Shown piece after piece: positions 11,228 through 24,368 of a stretch of 64,000 nt of DNA (positions are counted from its first letter, which is position 1; each line of letters starts with the position of its first letter). The position numbers and the translations under genes were made by a program. This DNA is from Anaeramoeba flamelloides (lineage: Eukaryota > Metamonada > Anaeramoebidae), in assembly GCA_027625915.1 (NCBI GenBank), contig JANTQA010000047.1, positions 15,810,001 to 15,874,000 of the forward strand. The letters are read 5' to 3'. Under the pieces are notes generated by a model that made no database searches, was not told the origin of the DNA, and was given only the letters and a program-made list of their open reading frames with translations.

Positions 11228-11974
11228 GACAAAAAAGTTTTCAATAGACTCTTCATGGGAAAATAACATAGACAAAATTCTGAAAAACATTTAAAAAAAA
11301 AATCAAAGAATGTATTATTACTCAAAGGACTCAAACCAAAAAGGGAAATTATAATTTTAAGGATTTGATGAAATATAATATAATTTGACTGTGATCTTTT
11401 CAACTATTTTCGAAACACAGATGAAAAACACAAATAAATATAAATCAACAAACGGTTTCTTACAAATATACACAACTTATTTTTGTTCACAAATATTTCG
11501 GATTAAACACCTTTAATTACATCAATTGTTTTCAAGTTTTGATAAACAGTTTTTCTGAAATATCAATTTTACCCTTTTATTCAAAATCTAAAAATAACAA
11601 AGACTATCTGAAGTAAAAAAAAAAATCATAAATACTCCATTATAAGTTAATTCAAAAAGTGCACAAATTAAATCAATAAATGTCAAAATAAAAACAATTT
11701 TTTCAAAAAATCTTTTGATAGCTAATGAATACCAATGTCTTTAACTCTCCCAATCACACTATTTGTTGGTTCAATTATTGTCAGCTTTTTTTTTGAAGGG
11801 AAGCAAAAAGAAAAAAAAGTTGTTGAACAAAAATTCTATCTAAACAACCCATTTGAGATTCCAACCAAGAGTCTCCTTCAAAATCGATTCACCCTAAATA
11901 TCAAAAAAATTTTGATCATTTTTTTAATTTCTTCAATCTTTTGAGAGAATTAATATTTTATTAGTGGACCGGAA

Positions 11975-14695
11975 ATGAGTAAAAAAACTTTTCAAGCAAC
12001 CAAAATCAAAGATGACCTTTATTTTGTTGGTGCACATGATTTTGAAACGAGACAATTTGATCTTATGATGACCTGCGAATTTGGAACAACTTATAATTCA
12101 TTTCTCCTCAAAGGAACAAAAGACATTGTTTTGTTTGAAACTGTCAAAAATAAAGAAAAATTTGGAGAACAATTGGTAGGAAGGATCAGATCAGCACTCA
12201 AGAAAAACGAAAGAATTACAAAAATTGTCTTTGATCACACAGAGCCTGATCATTCTGGGTACCTGAAAAAATTCCTAACTTTTGAAGACATCATTGATCC
12301 TGAAGTGACAATTTATGGAACAAAAAAGGCTCTGAAATACATCCGAGAAATTCATAACATGACTTTTAAATCGGTAATAGTAGACCTTGGTGACGAACTT
12401 GATATTGGTGGGAAAACACTTCAATTTCTCAGAGCAAAACATTTGTTTGTTTTTTTTTTTCCTCTTAAATTTTTGAATATTTTATTTTATTTTTATCTTT
12501 TTCAAATTAGACAATTTCTTCCTTTTTAACAAATACAAGATTAGTTCGAATCAAAAAACAAGTTTGATCTTACTCATTTCGTATTTTGAACAGGTTTTTT
12601 GTTCTATTTGAAAGAATAATGTCTCTAGAGTATTTTTTTTTAAAAAAAAATTGTTTTAGCATTCAAATTTTTAAAAGAGTACGTCACAAAAGATTTCAAA
12701 AGTGAAACTCAGATTCTAAAAGAGTCAAGCAAACAGTTTGAGAAACGTTACATCTTGAAAAACTTTTATGACTTTCTTTTTTTTTAAATGGTTGTATTTT
12801 AAAAAGCCTGTAAAAAAAGTTTTTATTAAAGGACTAGTCTCAATTATTTTTTTTTGACCAATTTCTAAATATGATTCCTTATCTAGAGATATGTTTAATA
12901 TTGAAAATAAACAGGGTTTTCAAATCTAAGTAATTGAAAAAAAATTTCTCAATCTCTATTAAATTTAGGCAAAAAAATTTAATAGAGATTCGTTAGTTAA
13001 GGAAAATTTCAAATTTGGATAGCAAAAAAGATTTTTTTAATTTTTTTTACTTTTTTATTTTTAATTTATCCCGAAAACCAAAGTTTCAAACATCAAATAA
13101 AAGTGCTCCAAATAATGTAAAAATTTTAATATTGGGACTTGGGTATGTATAGTATTGAAAAAACAATTTAAGAGATTCAAAAAAAAAAAAAACTAAAGTT
13201 TAATTTTTCACAAGATCTATCTACTTAACCATTCTTTAAAGTCAACAGATATGATATTGATAATAAAAGTAATACTTTACAATTATAAAATATAGATGAG
13301 TCTTTAATGTTGTATATAATAGATTCTTTCTCTCTTTGTTTTTTTTTTAGGTTTGAATTTTAACTTAATAATACTCAACAGAAGAAAAAAGAAAAAAGAA
13401 CTAGAAGATGAAATTTTTATCTCATTTAAATTCCAAAGACTATCATTTCATTTTTCACAAAATGTAAAGTATTTATATTTTTAAAACAAAAAAACTGTAT
13501 CTTAAAATTGACTAATGAACGGAATTAAAAAAAAAAAAAAAAGTCTTTATTTTGAAAGTACTTAATTGATTAAAAGATCATGATGAACTGGAAAAACTTT
13601 GAAAAACACAAAACTTGATCCAATAAATTAATGATATCTCATCAGAATGGCTGTGTGTTATGCATATTTGATGGGGAAAAGTGGGAATTAAAAATTAAAT
13701 AGATTCAAAATAATAAAAAAATATCCAAAAAAATCAAAACAATAAATGCCTTGATAATGTTGAAATGGGAATCAGAATTTATCTCTCTATATTTGTTTAG
13801 CTTTGTAATATATCTAATTTGTTCATATATTCTACTACCAATTAACTTCATTTAACTAAATAAAAGGCATTGGCCAGACACGATGATCACCTATTGTCCT
13901 GAGATAAAAACACTTTTCACTTGTGATTTTTTTGGCACACATTATTGTAACGATCATGTAATTGATGAAGACTTGGCTGAAAAGGAGCTTAAGGAATATT
14001 GGTCAACTTTGAAAGGATATTTTGATCCAATATTTGGGCCATATAAAAAATGTGTCACTGAGGGGTTAGAACTAATCAAAGATTTAGAATATGACACCAT
14101 TTGCGTCTCACATGGACCTGTATTGCGTAAATACGTACAAAAGGTACAAGATTTGTATCAAAATTGGGCAAAAATAGAAAAATTAAAAGACAAGATTGTT
14201 CTAGTTTATATCAGTGCCTATGGTGGTACAGCAGAAATGGCAAGGTATATCCAGAAGGGGATAGAATCTGTTGGAGATGTTGAATTGGTAACTTTTGATA
14301 TGGAAACAGCCACAAAAAAACAAGTATTCGAAGAATTTGAAGATGCAAAGGGAATCATTATTGGAACGCCTACAATGGTAGGAGATGCTTTACCACAAAT
14401 ATGGGATATAGCCTTAGGTCTTAACCCAGTTTTACATGGAAAAAAACGCTACGGAGCAGCATTTGGTACATATGGTTGGTCTGGTGAAGGCGTAAGAAAC
14501 ATTGATATCAGATTAGTCCAATGTAAATTAATTTTGCCTCTAAATCCATTAAGAGTGAAATTAAAAAGTTCTGGGAAAAATATTGAGCAAACTATCGAAT
14601 ACGGTAAAAAATTCGCAAGGGCAGTCAAAGGAGAAGAAATTAAAGAAAGAACCCTTCTTTCCGAATATCCACATGGTGGACTCTCATATATGTAA
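11975..14695 (+). CDS. A-type flavodiiron protein (2 exons)
   Basis: Cytosolic flavodiiron proteins reduce O2 to water (or NO to N2O), protecting anaerobic cells. Exons 11975-12444 and 13867-14695 splice in phase to 432 residues, the usual size for class A. The diiron beta-lactamase-like domain is complete: H88-x-E90-x-D92-H93 (HTEPDHSG), H158 in LHWPDTM, D177 in CDFFGTH and H239 in VSHGP. The LHWPDTM motif is split by the intron and only restored by this splice, which supports the junction. The flavodoxin-like FMN domain follows from about residue 260 (KIVLVYISAYGGTAEMA, GTPTMVGDALP, FGTYGWSGEG). No rubredoxin or flavin reductase extension is present, so electrons must come from partner proteins. 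No targeting peptide is obvious. An upstream frame at 11735-11944 is hydrophobic and not convincingly a gene. Confidence 0.95.
12445..13866 (+). other. Intron of the flavodiiron gene
   Basis: A 1422-bp intron from GTTTGTTTTT to TAAATAAAAG. It interrupts the LHWPDTM metal-site motif between the second and third bases of the Leu codon. Its interior is AT-rich and I see no nested gene or clear repeat. Confidence 0.85.
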
Positions 14696-17005
14696 TTTAT
14701 GTGAATTTTTACTTTTTTATTAAAAAAAAAAAAAATTCAACACCAATATTCGATTATTTCATATATTCGTGTTTGAATATTGGGAAAGAAAATAATCATT
14801 AGTTATTTCTTAATTTTTTTTTTTTTTTTTTTTTTTGCATTTTTTTCTAACAAATAATGAAAAAATACTAAAATCTACCAAGATTAAAATTATAAATAAT
14901 AAATCCCTGATCAATTTTCTTTATTATTTTATTGTTTTTTTTTTTTTATCTTCAATCGAATTATAATTTAAAAAACTTCTGAAAATGGGTTATGGGGAAG
15001 TGAGTAAAGCAAAAAATTTGTTTTTGTTGTTGTTTTAACAAGCCACTCTGTGGTTAATATGAAAAATTATAAGATATTGAAATTGGTTTTCTATTTTAAA
15101 AAAATTATCCGATATGATAAACTCTAAATTGTTTATGATTAGTTTTGTTAAATTTCAAAATTTTAATAAAGTTTAAAAAAAATAATTATTATTGAATTAT
15201 TTATTCTTTGAACTTTGACAAAAAAATACAAAAAAATTACATAGATCTCAGTTCTTAAATTCTCATTAGTGTAATAATCTCAATTTTAAAATAAAAAGAA
15301 ATTAAATAAAAATCCAAAAACTTGTAAATAATTTTAGATTATTTTTTTTTTAAACATTTATTGATATCGACCAACTTCGATTTTTTAGAAATTCTTTAAA
15401 AGCGGACCCATTTTTATAATATTTTATATTTGCTTTTATTATCCCAATAACTATTGAAATTATAAGAATAAAAATGCCAGTGTGGCCACTTCCTCAAAGT
15501 ATTAATTTAAAGGGGTTTTATTATAAAAAAAATCCCATTCGCCAATCTCAAAAAAAAAATCCAATATTTTATATTCTTAGATATATGAAATAATTCATTT
15601 TTATATACTAAGTTAATATCATCTCAGTGTTAATCATTTTTAGTATTTTATTGAACTGAAATTTGATTTTGAAAATTATTTGTTAAATTAAAAACTTTTT
15701 AAAAAACAATTAATTTTTAAAGAATAAAAAAATCAAAAAGCCATAATAAACAACAACTATAACAACACACCTCAATAAATATTGATTAAGTTTTATAATA
15801 TTGGAAAGATGAGACGAATTAGTAACGAATGAAGATAGACTAAAAATTTAAAATAAGAGAATAACTTTATCTGAATTAAAAAGGTACTTACTTTACTTCC
15901 CAACTCATTAAAAACAAGAAACTGATCCCAACATTTGTTTCTTAACAAAAATGACCAATTTTTTCTAAACAGAGGGAAATTGAATCCAAATTTTTTATTG
16001 AGGTTGATTCAATCAATTTGATAGATTTGATTTATTGAGAATTAAATTTCTTTTTTTTTTTTTTTAGTGACAATTCAAGACTATTTTCATTAATTAAAAA
16101 AGGTAAAATCTGTGATTTTAAGTTGAAATTTCTGAAAGGAAATTTAAGTGTAAGGGCACCTAGAGTGTAAAATACAATCTTCCTTGAAAAAAAAAATATA
16201 AGGATAAGTATCAAAATATTCATTACACAAAATAAAAAAAATATGCGAATAAAATGACCAATAATAAAAAATAAAAAATAAACTTTATTTCAAAAAATAT
16301 GACTCTATACGGGGAATAAATTGAAAAGAATACTCAAACTTGTTGTATTCAAGTACAAAAGACTATTAAATTATTTCAATACGTATCTTTTAATCTTTAA
16401 ACACCTATGAAAATATAATATTTTAAAAAATTAGAAAAAAATATAATAAAATCGAAATAAAAATTTAATCGAAATTTTTGGAAATGACAATTAGGTATTT
16501 TTTATTACAGAACTTTCACAGAAAAAAATAACAAGCGAGAAAATTTTTTGTTAATAATCAAATGATACTTTAAAAGGATTTTAAATAATCTCAAATTTTT
16601 GAATTTTTTTCGTTATTTCCAAAACTCATTTTTTTTTTTTCTTGATTCGTTTTTATGAAAAAGTGGTAAAATAAAAACTGAAAATGAAAAAAATATTAAA
16701 TGTATCAAAACAAAAAAAATACAAAAATTTGAAAAATTAAATAAAAAATTGAGAATTTCGAAAAAAGTATATAAAAAAAAAACAAAAAAGACAAAAAAAT
16801 GAAATAGTTTGTAAAATCAAAATAATTTCCCAATTTGAATGTTAAGTGTGGTATTTTTATTCTGTCAACTGCTTAAACTGTGTCTAAATATTTGGTATTT
16901 AGTTTCCTATACAAACAATTTTTCATCCTCAAAATTAATCTAATTTAATAGGTAAACATAATAAAAAAATTATATGGAGCTAAATCATCAGAAAAAAAAA
17001 CTTAT
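14696..17005. other. AT-rich intergenic DNA with a MITE D right half
   Basis: Mostly homopolymer-rich sequence with no supportable gene. At about 16785-16913 the right half of MITE family D is present (AATGAAATAGTTTGTAAAAT, GTGTGGTATTTTTATTC, GTGTCTAAATATTTGG); its left half was not found, so it is a truncated copy. Confidence 0.5.
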
Positions 17006-17202
17006 ACAATCAGTTCCACTTTTAAGGCACAAACTTCAGATAAATTTAAGCTACAAAAAAATCTCAAAACAAGACACAAAATTCAAATTCTAGAAAAATA
17101 AATTGTAAAAAAAAAATTCCAAATTTTGTGCCTTAATTTTGGATTTTTTTGTGCCTTAAATTTCGTTGAAAGTTTGTGCCTTAAAAGTGGAACGGGCTGT
17201 AT
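17006..17202. mobile_element. MITE family C copy (GTGCCTT hairpin)
   Basis: About 200-bp foldback with TA-flanked ends. Left: CAGTTCCACTTTTAAGGCAC. Right: GTGCCTTAAAAGTGGAACGG. Each arm carries two or three copies of AAGGCAC or its variants (TTAAGGCACAAA, CTCAAA...GACACA), so the hairpin is itself built from a repeated motif. Other copies: 18314, 25105 and 26937. Confidence 0.7.
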
Positions 17203-18313
17203 TTTGTAAATATAAAGATGAAATACTGTATATAATTATTATTTTGTTATTAGAAAAGATATTATAAAATATTAACAATAATGCAATATCTACCAGATCT
17301 ACACCACTTAATATATTTGATATTTTTTAATTAATTTATAATTATTTCTTTTCAGTCAAAGGTGGTCAATATTATTGAATATATTTAATATATTCTATGA
17401 GTTTAATTCATTATTATTCACAAAATAAATTTTCAATTTTTAAATCTGATCATTTTTTAACATTTTTTAATTTCTTTTTTTTTGTTTTTTGATTTTTTTA
17501 TTTCTTTTTTTTTTCTTTTTTTTTCAAAAAATCAATTAAATTTGAAAAAAATAAAAATATGTTTGAAAACTCCAAATTAACACTAAGAAAAGTGAGGATT
17601 TGTATTTTTGTTTAAAAAATCATATATTTATAATTAAAAAAATATTAATGTTATCGGTTTTAATTTTCCAAAGAAATTGAGAAATTTTGAAAGGGGCATC
17701 CCTGCTGAAAGTGACCCAAAAAAGTTATTAACGTTTTTTTTTTTTTGGAATTTATGGTTTGGAAATTTTTATTATGGATCTCAACTCTATCCTAAAATTT
17801 TATTATTTCTCTTATTTATAAATAATTGAAGTTTGTTTGGTTCTTAAAAAAAGGTGAATTTTTCATTTTTTGCCAGCAACCTTTTAGTGAAATAGAGTAT
17901 ATTCTCTAATTAATGATTCAAATAAAATAATTTTTGATTTTCGATTTTTGATTGTCTGATAATTTTGAAATTTTGGGATATTTCGATTTCTAAATTGGTA
18001 AAAATTGATAAGTTTAGAATATTGGAACAATCTAATTATCAAAACTGTCAAAAATTTCTTCATATTTCATATTTAACTCATTCAAATTGGATTTTTTTGA
18101 AATTTTTTACAAAAGTATTTAATTGGTTTAAAAAAATGATTTTAGTTGCTTGTTTTACTATGTTCATAATAATATAGTGTCCAAATAAAATGTAATTATA
18201 AAGGTTACAAGTTTCAAATGAATTCTAAACATATATAACAGAGAAATTCCTTTCATTTTGAATCGGGTTAAGAGAATCTGTTATCCATATATTAAAATAT
18301 ATTATTTTTGTTA
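17203..18313. other. AT-rich spacer between two family C elements
   Basis: A weak plus-strand frame at 17965-18177 is F/I/K-rich and has no recognisable motif; I treat it as chance. Nothing else supported. Confidence 0.45.
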
Positions 18314-18511
18314 CAGTTAGTTTCGTTTTTAAGGCACAAACTTTCTACGAAATTTAAGGTACAAAAAAAATCTCAAATTAAGGCACATTATTTCAAATTC
18401 TAGTAAAATAATTTGTGAAAATTAAAATTCTTAAAAATTGTGCCTTAATTTGAGATTTTTTTGTGCCTTAAATTTCGTTGAAAGTTTGTGCCTTAAATGT
18501 GAAACTGACTG
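18314..18511. mobile_element. MITE family C copy
   Basis: The best-preserved copy. TA-CAGTTAGTTTC at the left mirrors GAAACTGACTG-TA at the right, with internal arms containing TTAAGGCACAAACTTTC, TTAAGGTACAAAAAAAATCT and their complements. A small frame at 18438 is arm sequence rather than a gene. Confidence 0.75.
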
Positions 18512-20139
18512 TAAAAACTGTGTTTTTTTTTTTATGTGTGTTAAGTTTTATGTAATAATCTCACTACGTAATCCCAAAAAATTCATCCAAGAAGAATTTA
18601 AATCGGGTGAGTTTTTGTTTTAAACCAGTTTTTGGTACTGCAAAACTAATAACTCAATGAATTTTTTTCATTTCTCCTAAATTAAAACTACTCCACATTT
18701 CAACGCTGGTGTTATTCGTGGTATAAACAAGAGATCTAAAAATACAAATGAAAATAAACATAAATAAAATTATTTTTTCAAAATTATTTTAATATTAAAA
18801 AGATATTAAAAATCTATCTGTACCTAAAAAAAAAAATAAATAAAGAGTGTGTTTTGAGTGTATCTGGACAATTCATTTGGAACACTCGCTAAGGGATCTT
18901 TATTTTTACAAGATCCTCATCACAAATCTTACAAATTTACCAATTTTTTATTAACTAATTACATTTATATCTTTTGTCTTAGGCGTTTGTTGTTTGATCT
19001 ATCAAAACGCTAATGATGTTATTTACAGTATAATAAATAACAATTTTTCATACGGTTATTATAAAAAAATGTATAATTATTAAGATAGAGAGTATGAGAA
19101 TTCAATATTTTCTTAAATTTTTTATTTTAATAAAGTTAAAATTATAAAAAAAAAAAAAACTGGGGACTTTTCTTTCCACTCAAAACTATATTATTCGTAA
19201 TTTGAATTTAACTATTTATTCCTCACTTTTTTAAAAAGTTTATTTTTTTAAAAATTGATAATTTTAAACAATCTACTTTTTTAAAATCGGAAATTTTATA
19301 AAAATTTGTAAACTGATAATCTCTATTCAAAATATTATTCACTTTTTTAAAATAACTTTTCAAGTTCATAATTATTAAATTTTGGGAATTTTTTACTTAA
19401 AAAAAGGTAAAGATCTTGACAAAATGAATTTGTTTATTTGTTAAAAATAAATCTAACAAACTTTTCATTTAGCCATTCCCAAAAAAAAAATGGTTTTAAA
19501 AACATGTAACCTTACAAATAATTAATTCTTAAAATCAAAACTTGGTATTAATTTACTCTTTTAGAATTAGGAGACTTTGATGATTTGTTTTAATTCTTGA
19601 TAATTGATTATTTAACTTGTTTACTAATTCTATTACAATAAAAAAAAAATTGTAATTTTAAGATTATTGAAAAAAAACCACTATTTAGTGTGTCTGGTTC
19701 AATGCATTATGGGGTTGATTTCTTTGTCTTGTTCAATCCAGGCCAAATATCAATTTCAATTTTTTTTCAGAATTTAAAAATTATTAATTAGCAGATTCTT
19801 AATTATACGTTTGGTAGTAAAAACATCAACCAAACAATTCTTCTTCAATTTAAGTACTATCTTGTTTCCAATAAAAAAACCTCTAAAATAAATCAAGTCT
19901 TATCAAAAAGGGTTGGGCTGTGAAAAATCAGTACCTTTTTAATTTGAGGAACCCGAATTAGGCAAAATTACTTAATTTCTAAAAATTAACAAATTTGATT
20001 GTTCTTCTGGATCTAAAGAGATAAAGAACATAAATTCATGACTGTTTTGAACCACATGTTCTTCTGATTGTTAATATTTTTTTTTCGTACTTAAAAATAT
20101 CATATTTATGTTGAGTTTGGTTTTAAATTTTTTATAATT
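18512..20139. other. AT-rich intergenic DNA
   Basis: No gene, RNA or bounded repeat that I can support. Confidence 0.45.
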
Positions 20140-21720
20140 ATCTTTGTAATTTATCAAGTTGTCTAAAGACCTTTTGATCCAATCTCATTTAAATTGTGAA
20201 GCCATACTTATCAAAATATTCACCAATTACGATCAACAAATCATTTTATGTTTAATAATAAAAAATTAACAGAAGCAATTTTTTAGATAGTTAGTCTCCA
20301 ATACCCTTTATAAAGTAATATGAGAATGAAAAAAAAAATAATCACAAGTTTCTACCGAAAAACTGATGGTAATTTCCATCATTCTCAGCAAATAACTCTA
20401 ACTTTTGAAGATCACATTGCCTATGATTTTTGGCCATTGGGTGACCTGAATTGTTTCATTGTTTTTTGAAATTATATCAATTCTAACAAAGGGGTTATCG
20501 TTTTCTCTTTATTTTTTAGTTTTTTCTTTTTTATTGAATTGAAGTTCTCAATTACTCTTTCAATGATACTGTTTACCCCCTTTCGTATCTTGGATAGAAT
20601 GCCCATTATCAAATACTAAAAACATGTGATTTATTTTTGGGTGGCAATTTTTTTTTTGTTAAAATCATTACTCTCCTAACACAATTGGTTGTCTTGAGAA
20701 AAATTTCTTTCTAGGTTTTGTGTGAAAGTTTTTTGTGTTTTTTCACATTTTCAGGATCTAAAAGAAAATTAATCTTGGAAAAATGTTGGACAGAGAAAAA
20801 TGTTGGAAAGCAATTTTAATTGGGAACATTACTGAAAAATATTTTTAATTTCTTTCGTTTGTGAGATAACTAAAGAAAATAACAATAATCAACTTATTAG
20901 AATAACAATTAATGTAACTCTACTTTTTCAAAACCTTATCTCTTATAATCTAAAGCAAGTTTAAAAATTATCATTTTCAGAATTAATAGTAAACTTTACT
21001 AAAACTTGGATTTTTGTTAAAATAGCATGATCTACTTTAGTTATCAACCATTCAAATGAGTATTCTACACACGCCACAGATTAATGAACTTGTAAGACAT
21101 TTAAACCTGGATTTATATAAAATTCACCTTGTTATCAATATGATTTGATTTTCAATTTTACTAATGTTCCCAATTAAAAATGGTTTCAAACCGTTTTTCT
21201 CTGTCCAACATTTTTCTCTCAACAGTCAGTTTTTTTTTCTTTTGGAGAATAAAATTAAATATTTGTTCAAAAAAGAAAAAATGATCTATCTTTTTCTGAA
21301 ATGGGGATTGTAGTGAATTTTATTCAATACCAAAATATTTATTGGGCTTTTTGCCAATATTAACCAAAACCAAATATAATAAAGAAGAATTCCAAAATTT
21401 TTACCATTTTTCCTAATTGTTACTTCTTAGGTGAAAATGACAAACCCTCTTAACTTAACACAGAATAAAAAAATAAATAACAAAAACTTCTCGACAGGGT
21501 GTCAAGGTTGTCACTTTCACCTAACAAGAAATTTTCTCAAAAAGTTGTTAATTCTCTAATCTTTTTCCTTTTAAGATACCTACAACTATACCAATTTAGG
21601 AAAAACAAATTTCTTTTCTTCTTCTTAGATATTACTGAAGCAATATTTATGAGAATTGCCAACCACCAAGCCATGATAAAAACACATAAGAACTTAAATT
21701 TAAATTAAAAGGGTCTTCCT
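20140..21720 (+). repeat. Large dispersed repeat G, copy 1 (with MITE B inside)
   Basis: Colinear, diverged similarity to about 38260-39340. Shared landmarks in order: GTTGTCTAA then CATTTAAATT(G/A)TGAAG; A(A/C)AACTCTAACTTTT(G/A)AAGAT; TTGAAGT(T/C)CTCAA; GGATCTAAA(A/T)GAAAAT; AATTCCAAAATTTTTAC; TTCTTAGAT then CCTGAAGAA-like sequence. The family B element at 20775-21225 splits this copy but not the other, so it inserted later. No coding potential recognised in either copy. Confidence 0.5.
20775..21225. mobile_element. MITE family B copy inserted in repeat G
   Basis: Same order of landmarks as the element at 1235-1693: GGGAACATTACTGAAAA, TTTCTTTCGTTTGTGA, CTTATCTCTTATA, AACCTGGATTTATATAAAA and the right end CTCTCAACAG. 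The left end is partly eroded and carries two AGAAAAATGTTGGA units. Confidence 0.6.
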
Positions 21721-23615
21721 TAAAAGGGTTATTTTGATTTTAAGTTTCATACAAGAAATTTTATTTGTTACATTAAAACCAAACTAATATTTTGTTCGGT
21801 TTAAAATATAAATTGGCATTTTTGTTATTTAAAAAAACTTTTCCTATGAGAACTTAGGGATAAATCTGCAATTTTCTTTACTATTATTTTCCAATTAAAA
21901 AATGAAAATTTGAAGTTCAAATTTCTTAATATTAACACACGAATACTTTGATGAAAAAAACCCCTAAAATATTTAAAAAATCGTTTAGAAATTATTTTTT
22001 TAGACATTTAATTAAACACCATAGGGAACTCTCAAACAAAAATTTTACTCTTCTGTTAATTTGGTTGTTGTGGTAACAATTAATTTATATTTTGGAAATT
22101 GAAATAAAAATTTTCAGAAGAAACTGGAAAATAATTGTAATTTCAAACAACAGCAGAAATTAAAAATAACGAAAATTAGCCGACATAACAATTTACATCA
22201 TGCTGGCTGTAAATAAATTCATTTCGTGACCCCCAAGTTTTTTAATGATCAAAATAGACTCTTTTAGAATGGTTATGCTCTTGGTATTTTTTTATCATCA
22301 AAATTGAAAATTATTTGCAAATCCTTTTCCATTTGCTTTTTTACCCATAAATTTTGAATAAATTTATTCTAATTTGTACTTTTCAAAGAATTGATTGTTA
22401 CTTTTTGAAATAACTCAACGGAGGGAGTATCGAATTCAAAATGTCTGAAATATTACAAAATGGTAAAAAGAAAAGCAGTTGAAAATTTATCCAATTACAA
22501 TTACAATAATTGCAAATAAAAAAACACTTTTAGCTACTTGGAAATCAAAAAGCAGAAATGCAATCAATAATGTGATGAATTTTACCCATCCCCCCCCCCC
22601 CCCACTTCATACATTGGTGTTATTAATTCGATTTGATCAACAATTATTATTTTTAGGAAAAAAAAAAATTGAAAATATTCTAATTTTGAAAAGAATACAA
22701 TAATATGTAATTTACAATTCCAAAATTTCCGAGATTGTTCATGCCTTGCAAACTTGGGATTGATTTATACTTTTTTACGTAATGGTATTCCTAAAATTAA
22801 TTACAAATTTCAAAAATGTAAAAAGTAACCCTTAGAATTCAAAAACGCAATCAGTTACTATATTCTTTTCTTAAAAGGGGAGAATCACTTTTTTTACTCT
22901 AAAAATTTTATCTGTGATTTTAATTTTTTGCAAAAATAAGAAGAGGAAAATTTTGTCAGACAAAATTACCAAGTAGTAACTTTTTTTGGTTTGAAACACT
23001 TCGAATAATTCTATTTGCAAAATCAAAAGTCTGAGAGATTTGTTTCTAAAAATTTTGCAAAAGTATCTTAATAGTTGCAATAGTTTGTGGGTAAACCGTC
23101 GCAACAATAAACAATAAACCCTGATGAGTTTTAATTTACAAAAAAAAAACCTTCAATTTACTTGATTTTTTTTTTCACTTGGCTTTCAAAACAAAGTTGC
23201 AAACAGCATAGCATCCAGAAAAGCGTCCAAATTTTGTCAAGTCTTTTTCTTCCTATTTACATAAAAAAAATTTTTTTTTATATTATTCTGTACCAATAAT
23301 CTTACGTTTACTCAAACTATCCAATTTTGGGCTTCCTTTGAAATACGATGAAATATTTTTTTCAAAGTTTGAAATTTCTTTTAAATTGTCAAATTTCGAT
23401 TGGTTCGTAAAAAAAAATATGTTTATTTCATTCTTCAGTTCTATTCAAAGAATTGATAATTATGTGTTGAGAATTCCAAAAAATTTATTTTCATTATTTT
23501 TATTTTACTTTTTTATTTAGTTTATAATCTTTTTTACTTGATCAGCTTTTTAATTTCTAAGATTACTTAATTTCATCCAGTCTTATCAAAAAACATTTGC
23601 TTTTCAAAATCAAAA
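21721..23615. other. AT-rich intergenic DNA with a poly(C) tract
   Basis: Contains a run of 14 C at 22590-22603, very unusual for this base composition. The segment TTTACTATTATTTTCCAATT near 21880 also recurs at about 37750 and, inverted, near 63190. Short frames at 22479 and 22871 (minus) have no motif and are probably chance. Confidence 0.45.
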
Positions 23616-24368
23616 ATGAATAAACCCAATCACCAAAATTATTTGAATTCACTAACTTTTACATTAGAACTTTTACCTTATCTTCAAAAGTGCACACCAA
23701 AAGAACAAGTTGCGTGCATCTCGTTGATTACACTTCATTTACAAAAGACTTTTACAAAGATTAACAAACAAAACCAAGAAATACCACGATTTCCAAAACA
23801 AAAAGAGCTAATAAAAACAAAAACACATAAACAAAAACAACAACAAAAGCAACAACGCGAGCAAGAACATAAACAAAAACTCAAACAAGAACACGAACAA
23901 AGGCCAAGAATCATTTTTGAAAAACGCCAAAAAAGAGTTTATGACGATTTTATTGAGCAAAGTGGTAGCAACTTTTCTGATGAAGAAGATGATGAAGATT
24001 ATATCCCCCATCAAGAACTCAAAAGAAAAAAAAGAAACAGCCTGAAAGGAGTCAAAAGAACACCATGCCGAAAACGCGGGAAAAGAAAAAAATCTTCTGA
24101 AGCAAGACCCCTTAAATTTGCCAAGCTTCGTGTCTTCTGGAGTGATCTTGAATGCAACAGCCTAATAGATGGTATTATCAATTACGGAACAGGGAAATGG
24201 TCCAAAATCATCAAAGACCCCCGATATAACTTCCACTCAAAAAGGACACCCCATGACCTCAAGGATAAGTGGAGAAATTTGTCAAAAATCGACTCATTGG
24301 AAACTATCCAATTAAAATATAATTACAAGCAATGGCTAAATAGACACAAAGTGTCTCATTTAAATTAA
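23616..24368 (+). CDS. Telobox Myb/SANT protein, TRF-like telomere repeat binding candidate
   Basis: A 250-residue single-exon frame. Residues 1-55 are a hydrophobic, helix-prone N-terminal region of unknown fold. Residues 60-100 are rich in Q/K/E/H, 118-130 form an acidic patch (SDEEDDEDY) and 135-165 are strongly basic (likely nuclear localisation). A single C-terminal Myb/SANT domain follows at about 173-224: W175, W195 and W219 are the spaced tryptophans, and the third helix reads DLKDKWRNL (214-222). This is the telobox (VDLKDKWRN) that defines double-strand telomere binding proteins (TRF1/TRF2, Taz1, plant TRP/TRFL). Likely nuclear and DNA-bound; telomere binding is inferred from the telobox. 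The TRFH dimerisation domain is not recognisable in the short N-terminus, so it could also be a smaller SMH/TRB-like protein. Confidence 0.8.
   Translation: MNKPNHQNYLNSLTFTLELLPYLQKCTPKEQVACISLITLHLQKTFTKINKQNQEIPRFPKQKELIKTKTHKQKQQQKQQREQEHKQKLKQEHEQRPRIIFEKRQKRVYDDFIEQSGSNFSDEEDDEDYIPHQELKRKKRNSLKGVKRTPCRKRGKRKKSSEARPLKFAKLRVFWSDLECNSLIDGIINYGTGKWSKIIKDPRYNFHSKRTPHDLKDKWRNLSKIDSLETIQLKYNYKQWLNRHKVSHLN

Noticed and set aside
11735-11944. 69-residue frame upstream of the flavodiiron gene as a separate gene or targeting exon
   Set aside because: No motif, hydrophobic low-complexity end, and the flavodiiron ATG at 11975 gives a normal N-terminus.
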